DNA from: CAXGTL01 sp964645705
GTDB taxonomy: Archaea > Nanobdellota > Nanobdellia > Woesearchaeales > CAXGTL01
Direction: 5' to 3'
Length of the DNA: 31,944 nt
Assembly: GCA_964645705.1 (NCBI GenBank)
Contig: CAZYAB010000010.1
Span: 1-31,944 of the forward strand
Shown here: positions 30,078-31,944 of the stretch, in pieces
Position numbering within the stretch: position 1 is the first letter of the stretch
Layout of the letters: each line of letters opens with the position of its first letter
Program-made: the position numbers and the translations under genes
The notes under the pieces: generated by a model
What the model was told of the DNA's origin: nothing
Database searches by the model: none
Seen by the model: only the letters and a program-made list of their open reading frames with translations

Positions 30078-31835
30078 ATGTTAAGAAAATTATTTGGAAT
30101 GGAAGAACAAAAACAAGAAGAAAAAAGGGATGAAGAAATATCACTAAACTATCTTCTTGCATTGGAAAGTGCGATTGGTGCTAAAAAAGCTATTGAGATT
30201 ATACAAAAATATGGTCAAGATGATCTGATAGATGGGGAAAATCTGCTAGAACTATTCTTAGAACAGATTAAGTCAAAACATTTTACTGCTACGCCTGATT
30301 CAATAATATTATATGCTCTTAATATGCTGGAATTAGATAATAAAGTAGAAGATCTAAAGCTTAGAGCAGAAAAAGCGTCTAGTGTTGCTGACACATTAGA
30401 AGAATTCTTAGAATTTCATAAACAATTAATAGATAAAGACAAAACAGTAGATGAAGAATTTAAAGAGGAACTTCTAAGTTATAATCCTTTTTATAGAGAT
30501 GTATTGACACAAGTTCCTAGAAAACTTGTAGAAGTTTATGGTGAAATTGTATTTGAAAAAGATAAAGATGTTGAAGGATATACAATACAAGTTGGTGAGA
30601 ATAATCAAAAGAAACTTAAAGGAATAACAAGAAAACAAATATTTGATTTTTTAATAGAATTACAGTCCCAAGGCAAGGAAGTCCGTAAATCACAAATTAT
30701 TAAAGGGTTTGATGATATATATGCTGCTATGGAAGCTAGTGTTACTTCAAATGCTCAATGGTATCTGGCTCTAGGATTTACATCATTAGAAGAAGTAAGA
30801 TCAGTAACTACTGAGGACATTCTTATATTAGATGATAGGTTTCGTTTTTCTGAACAAGGCGGTCAAATTGAATTGTTTGCGCAATTAGTTGGAAAATATG
30901 TTAATGGCAACAAGCAAAGGATGGAAGAAATGTTGGAACTAGGCGAACATCCTGGTGCTGCTCGTTACCTGCGCGCATTAGGTGATGTTGATCAATTGAA
31001 AAAAATAATGAATATGGAGAAAAAACCTTCTGCTTCTAGCATCTTTTATGTTAAAAGAAATTTTGGTTTGACTGAATATGATGAAGTTATAGAGACTGCG
31101 ATGAAGATTGATTGTGATAATCCTTGTTTCTTTGAAAGAGATTGTGAAAGTATTGATGAATTCTTTGAATTTAAAAGAGATTATGAAAGAGTCAATGAAA
31201 AGTTCAAAGCACTAAGAGATAAAGATGATGATGATGATGACATCAGCATACACAAATATGAAAAACTGGTTGCTCTTGAAAAAGATGATGCTTTTGACAG
31301 AGGCTATTTAAAACATTTTCATATGCATGAACTAGAAAGAATAAAAGATATGAGTAAGTTAATGGGTTCAGCTAATTATGATGAATTAAAGATACCAAAA
31401 CAATGGAAAGAAGATCTTGTAAAGAAATTAGTAAAAGTTGGTTATTCTGTGCAAAGCATAATAGATGTTTTTACAGAAAAGATTTCTAATGAAACTGCAA
31501 AACAATTGATCAGTAATGTTCGTGAGAATAAATATAAACTTAGTAATTTGGTTGAAATCGCAAGGTCAGGACAATTATTATTAGGCTTTGCTTTGTTAGA
31601 AAGCGGGCTTGATCTAAAACAGCAAGGTGTTCCATATTCTATTTTACCTGCGTTCAAGGCAAATGAGTTTGGGCATGAACAGGTGGTTAATTTTGCACAA
31701 ACAGTTGGATTTGACAGGTATAAAACAGATGATGGTTTTGATGCAATGGAATTAATAAGAGACATGAGAATTTTCTATAACAAAGAGATAAAGATAAAGG
31801 AGTTAGATCAACAAGGTAATTATATGAAGGAATGA
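30078..31835 (+). CDS. Large helical protein of unknown function
   Basis: The start is the ATG at 30078 behind GGGGGATGAT (585 residues); a TTG at 30063 includes the ribosome site. The protein is soluble, almost wholly helical and charged, with no signal or membrane segment. A DKDDDDDDIS acidic run sits near residue 390. The region ~170-215 (QKKLKGITRKQIFDFLIELQ, GKEVRKSQIIKGFDDIYAAM) resembles a winged-helix-like or repeat unit, and repeated helical units (LGEHPGAARYLRALGDVDQL) suggest an alpha-solenoid. No family was recognised. The next gene begins 14 nt later with its ribosome site right after this stop. Confidence 0.78.
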   Translation: MLRKLFGMEEQKQEEKRDEEISLNYLLALESAIGAKKAIEIIQKYGQDDLIDGENLLELFLEQIKSKHFTATPDSIILYALNMLELDNKVEDLKLRAEKASSVADTLEEFLEFHKQLIDKDKTVDEEFKEELLSYNPFYRDVLTQVPRKLVEVYGEIVFEKDKDVEGYTIQVGENNQKKLKGITRKQIFDFLIELQSQGKEVRKSQIIKGFDDIYAAMEASVTSNAQWYLALGFTSLEEVRSVTTEDILILDDRFRFSEQGGQIELFAQLVGKYVNGNKQRMEEMLELGEHPGAARYLRALGDVDQLKKIMNMEKKPSASSIFYVKRNFGLTEYDEVIETAMKIDCDNPCFFERDCESIDEFFEFKRDYERVNEKFKALRDKDDDDDDISIHKYEKLVALEKDDAFDRGYLKHFHMHELERIKDMSKLMGSANYDELKIPKQWKEDLVKKLVKVGYSVQSIIDVFTEKISNETAKQLISNVRENKYKLSNLVEIARSGQLLLGFALLESGLDLKQQGVPYSILPAFKANEFGHEQVVNFAQTVGFDRYKTDDGFDAMELIRDMRIFYNKEIKIKELDQQGNYMKE

Positions 31836-31849
31836 GGGGGTAAATAAAA

Positions 31850-31944
31850 ATGGGAAAAAGAAAACGTGGAATAAAATTAGAATCTTTAGTTGAAAGAGAT
31901 TCAAATGAATTTGTAAGAAAATACTCAGCAGTGTTTGGAGTTTT
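31850..31944 (+). CDS. Start of a basic protein, cut by window end
   Basis: The ATG at 31850 follows GAGGGGGT at ~31835-31842. Thirty-one codons are visible: MGKRKRGIKLESLVER, then DSNEFVRKYSAVFGV, still open at the edge. The basic N-terminus is followed by an apparent helix. It is probably in one operon with the 585-aa gene. Too little is present to name it. Confidence 0.65.
   Translation, partial: MGKRKRGIKLESLVERDSNEFVRKYSAVFGV

Overview
The window comes from an AT-rich archaeon. The evidence is a single-domain histone fold (3402-3605), archease and RtcB tRNA ligase, a TsaC/YrdC protein, and AbrB-PhoU regulators. Many genes have a TATA box about 25-32 bp before the start codon, so their transcripts would be leaderless or nearly so; genes inside operons instead have GGTG/GGAG ribosome sites. 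Small, tightly packed genes, many unrecognised proteins, a free-standing LAGLIDADG endonuclease and a full-length RelA/SpoT point to the DPANN group (Woesearchaeota/Pacearchaeota-like). That placement is inference. I found no rRNA, tRNA, CRISPR array or transposase.

Layout. 1-1769 (+): tail of an operon of three unrecognised genes. 1751-3228 (-): a membrane-anchored protein with 14 regularly spaced cysteines, and a HEPN/DUF4145-like protein. 3402-3870 (+): histone plus a small partner gene 1 nt downstream. 3964-4710 (-): a surface protein with an acidic linker. 4849-5927 (+): a short leader ORF, archease and two small genes. 5933-6754 (-): a LAGLIDADG endonuclease. 6835-6929: a three-arm repeat. 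7029-8450 (+): rtcB. 8447-8839 (-) and 8964-9872 (+): unknown genes. 9869-12230 (-): a five-gene operon running from a small zinc-ribbon-like protein to a metallophosphoesterase. 12290-13667 (-): TsaC-like protein and a membrane protein. 13783-16068 (-): a six-gene unknown operon with a 48-aa AbrB-like protein behind a dyad-rich promoter. 16439-18331 (+): a tandem nucleotidyltransferase protein, the first copy apparently dead.

18358-26180 holds the most coherent system. Three different inositol-monophosphatase-family enzymes alternate with two AbrB-PhoU regulator paralogues. Each regulator is divergent from a gene or operon containing one of the phosphatases, and the two divergent intergenic regions are recognisably similar to each other, including short inverted repeats. 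One phosphatase is coupled to a cupin-like protein and followed by a eukaryotic-type protein kinase. A duplicated regulator-operator-phosphatase module is the best candidate here for an undescribed regulatory system.

26358-28714: a two-CBS-domain protein tail-to-tail with a bifunctional-type RelA/SpoT. 28757-31944: unknown genes, the last cut by the window edge. Three convergent pairs share a palindromic stop (TTAA or CTAG), showing strong compaction.
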